A stretch of DNA of 64,000 bases from Kribbella capetownensis (lineage in GTDB: Bacteria; Actinomycetota; Actinomycetes; Propionibacteriales; Kribbellaceae): positions 186,001 to 250,000 of the forward strand of contig NZ_SJKD01000003.1 in NCBI RefSeq assembly GCF_004331485.1, given 5' to 3'. The notes beneath the pieces were generated by a model. The model worked only from the letters and a program-made list of their open reading frames with translations, did no database searches and was not told the origin of the DNA. Position 1 is the stretch's first letter; every line of letters starts with the position of its first letter. The translations under genes were made by a program, and so were the position numbers. Shown piece after piece: positions 27,342-35,821 of this stretch.

Positions 27342-28169
27342 CTACTTCTTGTTGCCCCGGAGCAGGTGGGTGACGTGGTCGCGTGCCTCGTCCCACTTGT
27401 CCGGCGGCAGCGATCCGCGCAGTACGGCGTACGCCATCCACAGCGCCAGGGCGTAGAACGGAAGGCCGAGGCCGACCTTCGCGATGCCCAGCGCGTTCAG
27501 GTAACCGGCCAGGTACAGCGGGACCTGGACGATCAGGCGGATCGCGAACAGGCCGACGAACACCATCGTCGCGCGCGAGAACCCCTTGAGCATCGCCGGG
27601 TCCTTGCGCCAGGCCGTGCCGGTCTGGGTGATCACGCCGTACAGGACGCCGAACAGGGGCCAGCGGATCAGCACGGTGATCAGGTACAGGGCGCCGTACC
27701 CGAGGTTCGTCAGCAGGCCGGGAACGTAGACGTCCTTCGCGTCGCCGGTGCGGTTGGCGACCCAGGCGGAGATCAGGACACCGACGAAGCCGCCGAAGAC
27801 GTTGCGCAGCGGCTGCTTGCGGATCAGACGGAGTACGGCGGCGAGTGCACCCGAGCCGACCGCGACGATCAGCGCGAGCCGCAGGTTGTGGTCGGACGCG
27901 CCGTAGACGATCAGGAACGCGATCCAGGGCAGGCCGATGTCGAGCAGGGCGCCCCAGCCACCGAGCGCGTGGAAGAAGTCCTTGTCGGTGGTCTGCGGCT
28001 TCGCGGGCTTCTCGGCCGGCTGCTCCGACTCCGGAGCGGGCTGCTGGTCCGCGGTGAGTTCGTGCTCGGCGGCGTCGAGCTCGGGGCGCAGGATCTCGAC
28101 CAGCTTCTCCTCGAGGTTCTCCTCGACCTGGTCCCGGCGCGACTGCGGCCCGGACTGCGGCTCAGCCAT
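27342..28169 (-). CDS. DUF3159 membrane protein
   Basis: A 275-residue protein of the actinobacterial DUF3159 family. It has a charged N-terminal cytoplasmic segment of about 60 residues rich in Gln and Glu. This is followed by five to six hydrophobic helices, with VYGASDHNLRLALIVAVGSGALA and RNVFGGFVGVLISAWVANRTGDAKDVYVPG, the family signature. Function is unknown; the gene regularly accompanies the OB-fold, DUF3710 and dut genes as here. Start ATG (28167-28169) overlaps the end of the OB-fold gene by 8 bases, so the two are co-translated. Confidence 0.88.
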   Translation of the reverse strand: MAEPQSGPQSRRDQVEENLEEKLVEILRPELDAAEHELTADQQPAPESEQPAEKPAKPQTTDKDFFHALGGWGALLDIGLPWIAFLIVYGASDHNLRLALIVAVGSGALAAVLRLIRKQPLRNVFGGFVGVLISAWVANRTGDAKDVYVPGLLTNLGYGALYLITVLIRWPLFGVLYGVITQTGTAWRKDPAMLKGFSRATMVFVGLFAIRLIVQVPLYLAGYLNALGIAKVGLGLPFYALALWMAYAVLRGSLPPDKWDEARDHVTHLLRGNKK

Positions 28170-28551
28170 GCGCAGCCGTCGGACGGAGTTCGTAGCGCGG
28201 GTTGAACATCACCCGGTCACCGTCCACGACCCCGATCCGCCCGGAGGCGATCAGTTCCGAGCCGGGATGGATCCCAGCGATCCTGCGCCGGCCGAGCCAG
28301 ATCAGCTTGACCGTCCCGGTGCCGTCGTACAACTCACCCTCCAGTGCCGGTACGCCGCCGCGTGGGCTGAACGTGATGGTGCGCAGCGTGCCGTACAGCG
28401 TGACCAGTTCGCGGTCGTGGCAGCCGGTGATGGACCGGGCACCGCAGTCCTGCGCGAAGTCCTGGAGAACCTCGGCGTCCTGCTGGTCCCGGTCACCGGC
28501 CAGCCCCCGGAAGGCACGCCGAAACAATCCCTCGGGTTTGTCGCTACCCAT
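28162..28551 (-). CDS. OB-fold nucleic-acid-binding protein
   Basis: A 129-residue protein with an OB-fold of the tRNA_anti type. After an N-terminal helix (GLFRRAFRGLAGDRDQQDAEVLQDFA) come the strands RELVTLYGTLRTITFSP, ALEGELYDGTGTVKLIWLGRRRIAGI and ASGRIGVVDGDRVMFNPRYEL. Such proteins bind single-stranded nucleic acid; the partner is unknown. Start ATG at 28549-28551. It lies 18 bases after DUF3710 in the same direction and overlaps DUF3159, forming a conserved three-gene unit. Confidence 0.88.
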   Translation of the reverse strand: MGSDKPEGLFRRAFRGLAGDRDQQDAEVLQDFAQDCGARSITGCHDRELVTLYGTLRTITFSPRGGVPALEGELYDGTGTVKLIWLGRRRIAGIHPGSELIASGRIGVVDGDRVMFNPRYELRPTAAHG

Positions 28552-28569
28552 GATTCGAGTGTAGTCCGT

Positions 28570-29208
28570 TCAGCCCTGTTCTTCGTCCGCGGGCTGAGCG
28601 CCCGGCGGGAGCCGCAACGGCAGCGATTCGCGGACGGCCATCGGCTCACTCCCGCGGACCACGATGACGTTGCGCAGCGCCTGCTCCATCGTCGACGCGG
28701 CGTCGGGTTCGACCGCGGCGCGGCCGAGCACAGTAGCTCGCAGCAGCCAGCGCGGGCCGTCCACACCGAGCACCCGCGAGGTCTGGCTGAAGATCTGGCC
28801 CTCCGGGTCCTCGACCGGCACGACCAGCACCAGCTCGGTGCCGAACGATCCCTCGGACTCGGTCGCCGTACCGCCCATCCGGCTGGCCTCGGCGGCGATC
28901 TCTCGCCGTACCTCGGACCAGATGCCGCTCGTCTTCGGCGCCGCGAAGGCGCGCAGTTCCAGAGCGGAGTCGTCCAGCACCAGCAGTACTGCCTGCACCT
29001 GGCCGCTCTGCTCGTCGACCTGCAGCCGCAGTTCCATCCCGGGCATGCCGGTGACCACCAGCGCGCCCAGGTCGATGCGGTCCTCCGCCTCGAGCACCTC
29101 GGGGTCGACCTCAGCGGAGTCGAACGGCCCGACGGCAGGCGCCTGCGGCGCGGCGTCCTGCTCGGTCGTCTCGGGGTCGTCGTTCTTGGCCTTGCGGCGG
29201 AAGATCAC
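28570..29208 (-). CDS. DUF3710 protein
   Basis: A 212-residue actinobacterial protein. It starts MIFRRKAKNDDPETTEQ, a basic then acidic head, and then has the family core: GPFDSAEVD, RIDLGALVVTGMPGMELRLQVDE and LELRAFAAPKTSGIWSEVRREI, ending in a Pro-rich tail. No enzymatic motif or membrane segment is present; it is presumably cytosolic. The N-terminal start codon is GTG at 29206-29208 (ORF reads GTG ATC TTC), 80 bases downstream of the dut stop. Function is unknown but the neighbourhood with dut and OB-fold genes is conserved. Confidence 0.87.
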   Translation of the reverse strand: MIFRRKAKNDDPETTEQDAAPQAPAVGPFDSAEVDPEVLEAEDRIDLGALVVTGMPGMELRLQVDEQSGQVQAVLLVLDDSALELRAFAAPKTSGIWSEVRREIAAEASRMGGTATESEGSFGTELVLVVPVEDPEGQIFSQTSRVLGVDGPRWLLRATVLGRAAVEPDAASTMEQALRNVIVVRGSEPMAVRESLPLRLPPGAQPADEEQG

Positions 29209-29288
29209 TGTTCTCTACTTCCCTGGTTCTTCGTCTTGGTACAGCCGCCGTAGTTTCGCGCATCCGTCAGGTCAACGGGCGCAGGTGT

Positions 29289-29741
29289 TCAGCGTGTCAC
29301 ATCACCGAAACCGCCGGTCGAGCCGTACCCCCCGTCACCGCGGGCGGAACCCGGCAGCGACGTCACCTCGACGAACCGCGCCTTCTCCACCTGCTGGATG
29401 ACCAGTTGCGCGATCCGGTCGCCGCGCCGCAGCGTCACCTCCGCGTGCGGGTCGTGGTTGATCAGGCACACCTTGATCTCGCCGCGGTAACCCGCGTCCA
29501 CGGTGCCCGGAGCGTTGACGATCGAAACGCCGTGCGTTGCCGCCAGGCCGGACCGTGGGTGTACGAAGGCGGCGTACCCGTCCTGCAGCGCGATGGCGAT
29601 GCCAGTGCCGACCAGACCGCGCTCGCCAGGCTTCAGAGTGATGTCGCCGGCCGCCACCAGGTCCGCGCCGGCGTCGCCCGGATGCGCGTAGGACGGAACG
29701 GGCAAGTCAGGGTCGAGTCGCTGGATCAGTACCTCGGTCAC
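29289..29741 (-). CDS. dut: Deoxyuridine 5'-triphosphate nucleotidohydrolase
   Basis: A 150-residue trimeric dUTPase that cleaves dUTP to dUMP and pyrophosphate, keeping uracil out of DNA and feeding dTMP synthesis. All five family motifs are visible in order: [40 protein letters not shown] and the C-terminal arm [11 protein letters not shown]. The GTG at 29739-29741 gives the usual short N-terminus [16 protein letters not shown]; a longer frame beginning at 29777 adds residues with no family likeness. It is divergent from DUF3093, 52 bases apart. Confidence 0.96.
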   Translation of the reverse strand: MTEVLIQRLDPDLPVPSYAHPGDAGADLVAAGDITLKPGERGLVGTGIAIALQDGYAAFVHPRSGLAATHGVSIVNAPGTVDAGYRGEIKVCLINHDPHAEVTLRRGDRIAQLVIQQVEKARFVEVTSLPGSARGDGGYGSTGGFGDVTR

Positions 29742-29793
29742 GAGAGCAGACCCTATCGACGTGCCTGGACCGCCCACGTGCCAGGCTGGTGCT

Positions 29794-30249
29794 GTGCCAA
29801 TTTATCGTGAACGCCTGAGCGTGCCGGTGTCCTGGTGGATCATCGCCGTGGCCCTGGTCGTCACGCTGTTCGCCATCGTGACTGTGCCGGTCGGGATGTT
29901 CGCCGGCACCCTCGTCGGCGGCGTCGCCGCGCTCATCCTGGTCCTCTGGTTCGTCCAGTACGGCGCCGCGCGGGTCGTGGTGGACGGTGAGCGGCTGCAG
30001 GCCGGGCGGGCCGTGATCGGACGGGCGTTCCTCGGCAAGGTCGAGGCACTGACCGGCGACGACGCGCGGCACGCGTTCGGACGGGACTGCGATCCGAAGG
30101 CCTACCTACTGCTGCGCAGCTATGTGAAGGGCGCGGTCCGGGTCGAGATCACCGATCCGCGCGACCCCGCGCCGTACTGGGTGATCGCCACGAGGCACCC
30201 GGACCGGTTGGCAGCGGCGCTGACGGGGCACAGCGTGGCAAGATCCTGA
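29794..30249 (+). CDS. DUF3093 membrane protein
   Basis: A 151-residue actinobacterial protein with two adjacent membrane helices (about residues 12-60), then a cytoplasmic beta-rich domain. The family phrases are [13 protein letters not shown] at the start and [15 protein letters not shown]. The C-terminal part ends [17 protein letters not shown], like DUF3093 proteins elsewhere. Function unknown. GTG at 29794 is chosen, since it gives the conserved [11 protein letters not shown] start; the upstream in-frame codon at 29761 adds unconserved residues and would overlap the dut promoter. Followed after 30 bases by the DUF4235 gene on the same strand. Confidence 0.85.
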   Translation: MPIYRERLSVPVSWWIIAVALVVTLFAIVTVPVGMFAGTLVGGVAALILVLWFVQYGAARVVVDGERLQAGRAVIGRAFLGKVEALTGDDARHAFGRDCDPKAYLLLRSYVKGAVRVEITDPRDPAPYWVIATRHPDRLAAALTGHSVARS

Positions 30250-30279
30250 CTGTCGGGGACTTGCGTTAGGGAGGCTGCT

Positions 30280-30603
30280 GTGGTCGGAGCGAAGATCGGC
30301 TGGAAGCTGGTGCAGGCCGCGTTCACCATCGTCGTGGGTCTGCTCGCGAACAAGGCGGTGACCACGGCCTGGAAGATCGGCTCAGGTGGCAAGCCGCCGA
30401 AGAACGGCCAGGGCGGGTACGTCGAGGTCGTCAGCTGGGCGGTGGCGAGCGGGGCCGCGGCGGCGGCCGCGAAGTTGTTCGCGGAGCGGCGGGCGGCGTC
30501 GTACTGGCTCAAGTCGACCGGGTACGCACCGCCGGGGTACGAGCAGGACGCGAAGGCCCCGGGCGGCCTGGTCAAGAGCGTCGAGAAGCAGCTCGAGAAG
30601 TAG
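30280..30603 (+). CDS. DUF4235 small protein
   Basis: A 107-residue protein of the actinobacterial DUF4235 family. It has a first amphipathic or membrane helix (KLVQAAFTIVVGLLANKAVTTAWK), a Gly/Pro/Lys linker, a second helical stretch (WAVASGAAAAAAKLFAERRAASYW), and a basic tail. Probably a small membrane-associated protein; function unknown. GTG start at 30280 with AGGGAGG 9 bases upstream. It ends just before a very strong hairpin terminator. Confidence 0.85.
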   Translation: MVGAKIGWKLVQAAFTIVVGLLANKAVTTAWKIGSGGKPPKNGQGGYVEVVSWAVASGAAAAAAKLFAERRAASYWLKSTGYAPPGYEQDAKAPGGLVKSVEKQLEK

Positions 30604-30612
30604 GGCAGACAA

Positions 30613-30652
30613 CAGCGGGACCGTTCCCAGGGGTCTGGGAACGGTCCCGCTG
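30613..30652. terminator. Strong terminator hairpin between DUF4235 and DUF4193 genes
   Basis: A perfect 17-bp stem, CAGCGGGACCGTTCCCA at 30613-30629 with its complement at 30636-30652, and a 6-base loop. The two flanking genes converge, so it can end transcription from both sides. Confidence 0.9.
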
Positions 30653-30677
30653 TGGGTCAAGAAGAAGGGCGCTGGTG

Positions 30678-30977
30678 TCAGGCTGCGCAGTCGCGGCAGA
30701 TCAGCTGCCCGTTCTTCGTCTCGGCGAGCTGACTGCGGTGGTGTACCAGGAAGCAGCTCGAACAGGTGAACTCGTCGGCCTGGCGCGGGAGCACCCGCAC
30801 CGCCAGCTCTTCGTGGCTCAGGTCGGCGCCGGGCAGCTCGAAGCTCTCCGCGGCCTCGGCCTCGTCCTCGTCGACCTTGCCGGAGTTCTTGTCGTGACGG
30901 CGAGTCTTCAGTTCCTCGATCGACTCTTCGGATGCGTCCTCGTCCGTCTTGCGCGGGGCGTCGTAATCAGTCGCCAT
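30678..30977 (-). CDS. DUF4193 zinc-ribbon-like small protein
   Basis: A 99-residue acidic protein universal in actinobacteria. It begins MATDYDAPRKTDEDASEESI, has an acidic middle, and ends in a zinc-ribbon-like pair of Cys dyads, CSSC and CRDC, separated by a His-containing loop. Likely cytosolic; function unknown, possibly linked to transcription because of the ribbon. ATG at 30975-30977, ribosome site GAGGGCAGGG upstream. A 296-base upstream region to the suhB stop would hold its promoter. Confidence 0.9.
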   Translation of the reverse strand: MATDYDAPRKTDEDASEESIEELKTRRHDKNSGKVDEDEAEAAESFELPGADLSHEELAVRVLPRQADEFTCSSCFLVHHRSQLAETKNGQLICRDCAA

Positions 30978-31273
30978 GGTGTTTCCCTGCCCTCTTCGTA
31001 CCCGTGGTGTTGCCTGCTGAGCCCTTGAACGGGTAAAGCGGCCGAGAAATTCCGCGCCGAAGCACCGCGCTGAATCTTCGTCCCCCGAAACCCTTGACAG
31101 TCAGGCCGGGACCGGCAACTACCGTTCCCGAGGACGGGATTGTGCCCTATGAAGGGCCCTTCGCGCGCGTCGGGGTCCATGTATTGACCCGCGTGTCTCC
31201 ACAAATGTCAGGACCGAACACCGAATTGCTCGTTAGTGCGCACTCCTGCGCAGCAATGTGCACTCAGCGACAT
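30978..31273. promoter_or_regulatory. Upstream region of the DUF4193 gene
   Basis: About 296 bases with no gene. It holds the ribosome site of DUF4193, a GAAGGGCCCTTC palindrome at 31151-31162 and a plus-strand TTGACA at 31094-31099. The last has no plausible downstream gene. No clear minus-strand promoter could be picked by eye. Confidence 0.4.
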
Positions 31274-32074
31274 CTACGCGCGCAAGGGGTTCGCTTCGGC
31301 CAGCAGGTCGTGGAACGGGCCGAACAGCGCCGGACTGGCCGCGATCGACATCTCCGGCGACACCGGGGCGCCGTGCAGACCGCCGATGGTCCCACCGGCC
31401 TCGGCCGCGATCAGCGCACCCGCTCCGTAGTCCCACGGATTCAGTCCGCGTTCGTAGACAGCGTCCAGCCGGCCACAGGCGACATAACAGAGGTCGAGCG
31501 CGCCCACCCCGATCCGGCGGATGTCGCGGACCTTGGTGATCAGATGCTGGACCACCTCGGCCTGCACCTGGCGGCGGTCGGCGTCGTACCCGAAGCCGGT
31601 CCCGACCAGAGCGGTATTCAGGTCGGTGCAGCCCGAGACCCGGATCGGCTTCCCGTCCACGAACGCGCCGCCACCCTTCGTGGCGGTGAACACCTCACCC
31701 TTCGGGGCGTCGACGACGACACCGGCCACTGTCGTCCCGTCGTACTCGACCGCGATCGAGACGGCGTACGTCGGGAGGTCGTACAGGTAGTTGACCGTGC
31801 CGTCGATCGGGTCGACGACCCAGCGCACGCCGCTCGAGCCGGCGACATCGTCACCCTCCTCGCCGAGGAACGAGTCGTCCGGCCGGGCCTGCAGGATCCG
31901 CGCCCGGATCAGTTCCTCGGATTCGCGGTCCACGGCGGTGACCACATCGGTGACCGTGCTCTTGGTGTCGGCGACGGTGATGGTGCCGCGGCGGCGTTCG
32001 ACGATCAGCCGGGCCGCCTCCTCCGCCACCTCCACCGCGAGCTTGAGGAGGTCTTGCGGGTTCTCGGTCGTCAT
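31274..32074 (-). CDS. suhB: Inositol-1-monophosphatase family phosphatase
   Basis: A 266-residue cytosolic Mg2+-dependent, Li+-sensitive type phosphatase, acting on inositol-1-phosphate or a related sugar phosphate. The metal-site motifs are visible: [20 protein letters not shown] and, near the C-terminus, [18 protein letters not shown]. The ATG at 32072-32074 gives [22 protein letters not shown], the natural start, and overlaps the ferrochelatase stop as ATGA. In actinobacteria this gene commonly follows hemH, as here. The exact substrate (inositol-P, histidinol-P or PAP) cannot be told from sequence. Confidence 0.92.
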   Translation of the reverse strand: MTTENPQDLLKLAVEVAEEAARLIVERRRGTITVADTKSTVTDVVTAVDRESEELIRARILQARPDDSFLGEEGDDVAGSSGVRWVVDPIDGTVNYLYDLPTYAVSIAVEYDGTTVAGVVVDAPKGEVFTATKGGGAFVDGKPIRVSGCTDLNTALVGTGFGYDADRRQVQAEVVQHLITKVRDIRRIGVGALDLCYVACGRLDAVYERGLNPWDYGAGALIAAEAGGTIGGLHGAPVSPEMSIAASPALFGPFHDLLAEANPLRA

Positions 32075-33150
32075 ACGGCTTCCTTGGCAGTTGGTCGGCG
32101 CAGAGGTGGGCAGCAGTCGTGGCGGCAGTCGTCCCAGCCCGGCCCGAGCTTGCCGACGCAGGGTCGGGCCGGCTCCTCGCCGCGTTCGGCGGCGGCCCGC
32201 TCGACGACCAGGTCGCGCAGCATCGAGACGAACTGCGGGTCGGTCCCGGGCGTCGCGGCCCGGGCCATCGGCAGACCCAGCTTCTCGGCGGTCTTGGCGG
32301 CCTCGGTGTCGAGGTCGTAGATGACCTCCATGTGGTCGCTGACGAACCCGATCGGCACGACGGCCACGCCCGGCACACCCTCGGCCGCCAGCGACTCCAG
32401 GTGGTCGTTCACGTCCGGCTCGAGCCACGGCACCTGCGGCGGACCGGAGCGTGAGCAATAGACCAGGTCGGTCCGCCCAGTCTTCCCAGTACGGCGCTCG
32501 AGCGCGGCAGTGATCTCCGCGGCCACGTCCAGGTGCCAGTCGACGTACCCGTTGCCGTCCGGGCCGCTGGTCGCGTTCATCGCGGCCGGGATCGAGTGCG
32601 TCACGTACGCGATCGCGGAGCCCTCGGGGAGCTCGCCGAGTGCCTCGGCGGTCGACTCGACGAACGATCCGACGAAGCCGGGGTGGTTCGCGTAGTGCCG
32701 GAGCTTGTCGATCCGCGGCGCGTCCGGGACCTCCTTGGCCGCGTCCTCGAGGTTCTCGCGGTACTGCCGGCAGCCGGAGTACGACGGGTAGGCGGACGTG
32801 ACGATCACCACCGCACGGCGGATGCCGTCGGCGGCCATCTGGCGCATCGTGTCGGTCAGGTACGGCGCCCAGTTGCGATTGCCCCAGTAGATCGGCAGAT
32901 CCAGGCCGATCTCGTCGAACGACGCCCGCAGCGCCTCGAGCAGGGCCCGGTTCTGGTCGTTGATCGGGCTCTTCCCGCCGAACGCGTAGTAGTGCTCGCC
33001 GACCTCCTTCAGCCGCTCGTCCGGGATGCCCCGGCCGCGGGTCACGTTCTGCAGGAACGGCAGCACGTCCTCGGGCTTCTCGGGACCTCCGAAGGACAGC
33101 AGCAGGACGGCGTCGTACGGGACAGCGGCAGGCGACTGGGGCAACGGCAT
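32071..33150 (-). CDS. hemH: Ferrochelatase (coproporphyrin-type, HemH/CpfC)
   Basis: A 359-residue enzyme that inserts Fe2+ into coproporphyrin III (actinobacterial pathway) or protoporphyrin IX. Visible signatures: [20 protein letters not shown] at the start, [24 protein letters not shown] [12 protein letters not shown] with the catalytic His, and [16 protein letters not shown] with the conserved Glu. A Cys at [14 protein letters not shown] and a C-terminal cluster [18 protein letters not shown] could ligate a [2Fe-2S] centre, as in other actinobacterial ferrochelatases. ATG at 33148-33150. It forms an operon with suhB, overlapping by 4 bases. Confidence 0.95.
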   Translation of the reverse strand: MPLPQSPAAVPYDAVLLLSFGGPEKPEDVLPFLQNVTRGRGIPDERLKEVGEHYYAFGGKSPINDQNRALLEALRASFDEIGLDLPIYWGNRNWAPYLTDTMRQMAADGIRRAVVIVTSAYPSYSGCRQYRENLEDAAKEVPDAPRIDKLRHYANHPGFVGSFVESTAEALGELPEGSAIAYVTHSIPAAMNATSGPDGNGYVDWHLDVAAEITAALERRTGKTGRTDLVYCSRSGPPQVPWLEPDVNDHLESLAAEGVPGVAVVPIGFVSDHMEVIYDLDTEAAKTAEKLGLPMARAATPGTDPQFVSMLRDLVVERAAAERGEEPARPCVGKLGPGWDDCRHDCCPPLRRPTAKEAV

Positions 33151-33198
33151 ATTCCGAGTTTCTCAGACCGCCAAGAGCTAGGGTGTTGCCGGTCTCTC

Positions 33199-34398
33199 AT
33201 GCTCAAGCCTTATGTCCATCTCATGCGCCGTCCCGGTGCCAGTGCGTTCTTCACCGCCGGGATCCTCGGGCGTATGCCGATCTCGATGCTCGGCCTCGGC
33301 ATCGTCATCCTGATCGCCCGCGAGACCGGGTCGTACGGCCTGGCCGGTGCGGTGTCCGGGGTCGGTGTCATCGCCGGCGCACTCACCGGTCCGATCCAGG
33401 GGCGGCTGGTCGACCGTTTCGGCCAGCGGACGCTGCTGCTGGCCGGTTCGATCGTCTGCACGATCGCGCTCGGGTTCCTCCTCGTCGCGGTGCGTGCCGA
33501 CGCACCCATCTGGGTCCTGTACGTGCTCTCGTTCGTTGCCGGTGGCACCCGCCCGCAGGTCGGCTCGTTCGTCCGGGCCCGCTGGACGCATCTGCTCGGC
33601 CGGGGCCGGGCGCTGCAGACCGCGTTCGCGCTCGAGGCGGTCGGCGACGAGGTCGTCTTCGTCGTCGGCCCGGTCGTCGTGACCGCGCTCGCCACCCAGG
33701 TCAGCCCGTACGCCGCTCTGTCGGCGGCCGGACTGCTGGGACTGGCCGGCGGGATCTGGCTGGCGTTGCTGCGCGCCTCCGACCCGCCCGGCCGGGGCAA
33801 GGCCCACGGCAAGGAGCAGGCACCACTCCCCTGGCTCTCGATCTTGCTGCTCAGCCTGATCGGTCTCGGACTCGGCGCGACCCTCGGTGGTGCCGAGGTG
33901 GTCACGATCGCGTTCACCACCGAGAAGGGCCAAGCCCAGCTGTCCGGCGTCGTACTGGCCGTGTGGGCGTTCGGCAGCTTGCTGGCCGGTCTCTGGTACG
34001 GCTCGGTGCACTGGCAGGCTCCGGTGGAGCGGCGGCTGCTGTTCGGCACGATGTTGCTGGCGATCACCCTGGCGCCACTCCCCTGGGTCAACAGTGTGCT
34101 GCTCCTCGGAGTGGTCCTGTTCTGCTGCGGTCTCACCATTGCGCCGACGATGGTCGCCGTCACCGCCTGCGTCGAGGAGTGGGTCCCGCCGCAGCGCCTG
34201 ACCGAGGCGATCACGTGGACCGTCACCGGCATGCTGCTCGGAGTGGCTCCCGGAAACGCCCTCTCAGGTCACGCAGTGGACCTCTGGGGTCCGTCCACGG
34301 CGTACTGGGTCCCGTTCTCCTTCGGGATCGCCTGTGCGTTGGTGGCGGCCGTCTCGACGACCTTCGCCCGGCCCAAGACCCGCTTCGCCCACAACTAG
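33199..34398 (+). CDS. Major facilitator superfamily transporter
   Basis: A 399-residue membrane protein with 12 helices split by a central loop around RASDPPGRGKAHGKEQAPLPW. The MFS motif between helices 2 and 3 appears as GPIQGRLVDRFGQRTLLLAG. A drug or metabolite efflux role is likely but the substrate is unknown. The ATG at 33199-33201 gives MLKPYVHLMRRPGASAFF; an in-frame upstream extension overlaps the divergent ferrochelatase gene. It is followed by the MerR regulator after 40 bases, so the regulator may control its own gene rather than the transporter. Confidence 0.88.
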   Translation: MLKPYVHLMRRPGASAFFTAGILGRMPISMLGLGIVILIARETGSYGLAGAVSGVGVIAGALTGPIQGRLVDRFGQRTLLLAGSIVCTIALGFLLVAVRADAPIWVLYVLSFVAGGTRPQVGSFVRARWTHLLGRGRALQTAFALEAVGDEVVFVVGPVVVTALATQVSPYAALSAAGLLGLAGGIWLALLRASDPPGRGKAHGKEQAPLPWLSILLLSLIGLGLGATLGGAEVVTIAFTTEKGQAQLSGVVLAVWAFGSLLAGLWYGSVHWQAPVERRLLFGTMLLAITLAPLPWVNSVLLLGVVLFCCGLTIAPTMVAVTACVEEWVPPQRLTEAITWTVTGMLLGVAPGNALSGHAVDLWGPSTAYWVPFSFGIACALVAAVSTTFARPKTRFAHN

Positions 34399-34401
34399 GG
34401 C

Positions 34402-34432
34402 TTGCACCTCCCGTTACGGGAGGTGTGAAGGT
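34402..34432 (+). promoter_or_regulatory. MerR-type promoter/operator of the downstream regulator
   Basis: TTGCAC (-35, 34402-34407) is followed by 19 bases and GAAGGT (-10, 34427-34432). The overlong spacer holds the perfect palindrome CACCTCCCG-TTA-CGGGAGGTG at 34405-34425. The architecture is that of MerR-family promoters. Transcription would start around 34439, exactly at the start codon, predicting a leaderless mRNA. Confidence 0.8.
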
Positions 34433-34438
34433 GTGGGT

Positions 34439-35167
34439 ATGGAGTACTCGATCGGTGAGCTAGCTCGGCTGGGTGGAGTGTCGGTGAAGGCCGTGCGCCA
34501 CTACTCCGAGTTGGGCCTGCTGGCTTCGCATCGGACCGCTGCCGGACATCGGCGGTACGAGGCGGACGCCCTTGCGCGGCTCGAGTTGATTCGGACGTTG
34601 CGAGGATTGGGCATCGATCTGCCGACGGTGCGGGCAGTGCTGGAGCGGGAGCGGACGCTGGGCGAGGTCCTGGCCGCGCATGCCGCCGCGGTGGCCGTCG
34701 AGATCCAGAGCCTGCGAGTGCGCCATGCCGTGTTGTCTATCGCAGCTCGGCGCCATTCCACCCCGGAGGAGCTTGAACACATGCACAACCAGACCGCTCA
34801 GTCTGAGGACGAACGCCGTACCTTGATCGCGGACTTCCTGACCGCGGTCCTCGGCGAGGATCCACGCTTCGCCGCGATCCGGCAGAACCTCACCCCCGAA
34901 CTCCCCGACGACGCCGACGTGGAGCAGGTCGAGGCTTGGCTGGAGCTTGCCGCGCTGGTCCAGGACGATGACTTCCGGGCAGCGGTACGACGGATGGTCT
35001 CGGGGTATCGGGCGATCGCGACGGACGCCCCGCTGTGGCACGATCCAGAGTTTCGTGACCGGCTGATCGAGCTCCGCCGTACCGAGGCAGGCCCGCAGTG
35101 GGATCGCTATGTCGAGCTACTCGCCATCGTCAACGGTTGGGCACCGCCGTCACGGATTGCGGGGTAG
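34439..35167 (+). CDS. MerR-family transcriptional regulator
   Basis: A 242-residue regulator. The N-terminal winged HTH (1 to about 70) reads YSIGELARLGGVSVKAVRHYSELGLL, with HRRYEADALARLELIRTLRGLGIDLPTVRAVLER. A dimerisation coiled coil and a helical C-terminal sensor domain of about 130 residues follow, similar in outline to TipAS-type ligand domains but without clear ligand residues. ATG at 34439; the predicted transcription start coincides with it, so there is no ribosome site. Its own promoter carries a MerR operator, so autoregulation is likely. It overlaps the convergent TRIC gene by 18 bases at the 3' end. Confidence 0.9.
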   Translation: MEYSIGELARLGGVSVKAVRHYSELGLLASHRTAAGHRRYEADALARLELIRTLRGLGIDLPTVRAVLERERTLGEVLAAHAAAVAVEIQSLRVRHAVLSIAARRHSTPEELEHMHNQTAQSEDERRTLIADFLTAVLGEDPRFAAIRQNLTPELPDDADVEQVEAWLELAALVQDDDFRAAVRRMVSGYRAIATDAPLWHDPEFRDRLIELRRTEAGPQWDRYVELLAIVNGWAPPSRIAG

Positions 35168-35773
35168 CGGCGCGTTCCAGCCGCGGCGGATGGCGAGCAG
35201 CCGGATCCCGAAGCAGGTCACCGCGGCGACGATCGGCACCCAGGTCGCGTCGTACTCGAGAGCCGCCGCGACGACGATGCCCGCGCCGAGGAACGCCGGC
35301 GTGGCGTAGATCTCCGACCGCAGTACGACGGGAACGCGGCCGCTCAGCAGGTCGCGGATCACGCCGCCGCCGATCCCGGAGATCGTGCCGAGCAGCGCGG
35401 CCGACAGCGGCGACAGGCCGTGCTCGATCGCCTTCTGCGCACCGGTCACGCAGAACAGCGCGAGGCCGGCCGCATCGAAGATGTTCACCAGTCGCTCGAC
35501 GCGCCCGATGCCAGGATGCAGGAAGAAAGTGATCAGCCCGGCAAAGACCGGGACGACCAGATAGCGCCCGTCCTGGAGCGCGGCCGGTGGGGTCTCGCCA
35601 ATCAGCACGTCCCGGATGAAGCCGCCGCCCAGCCCGGTGACCAGGGCAAGCACCAGGATGCCGAACACGTCCAGCTTCTTGCGTACGCCGACCAGCGCAC
35701 CGGTGATCCCGAACACGAAGATGCCGACCAGGTCTGGCACATGCAAGGCCACGGATCCACTCACAGGCCGCAC
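35150..35773 (-). CDS. Trimeric intracellular cation channel (TRIC/UPF0126) family protein
   Basis: A 207-residue membrane protein with about seven helices and an internal two-fold repeat. Each half carries a glycine-rich triad followed by IRD: VTGLGGGFIRDVLIGETPP and ISGIGGGVIRDLLSGRVP. These are hallmarks of the prokaryotic TRIC channel family, which are homotrimeric K+-permeable channels. Start GTG at 35771-35773, or the GTG at 35762-35764 within the same frame. Its 3' end overlaps the 3' end of the MerR gene. Confidence 0.88.
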   Translation of the reverse strand: MRPVSGSVALHVPDLVGIFVFGITGALVGVRKKLDVFGILVLALVTGLGGGFIRDVLIGETPPAALQDGRYLVVPVFAGLITFFLHPGIGRVERLVNIFDAAGLALFCVTGAQKAIEHGLSPLSAALLGTISGIGGGVIRDLLSGRVPVVLRSEIYATPAFLGAGIVVAAALEYDATWVPIVAAVTCFGIRLLAIRRGWNAPLPRNP

Positions 35774-35821
35774 GCTAAACCACGGGCGCCCTCGACCCTG
35801 GCAGCTCTATCGTCTGTGGAC

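Noticed and set aside
31094..31125. TTGACA with a TACCGT -10 on the plus strand
   Set aside because: The spacer is 20 bases and there is no plus-strand gene downstream; it points at the suhB 3' end.
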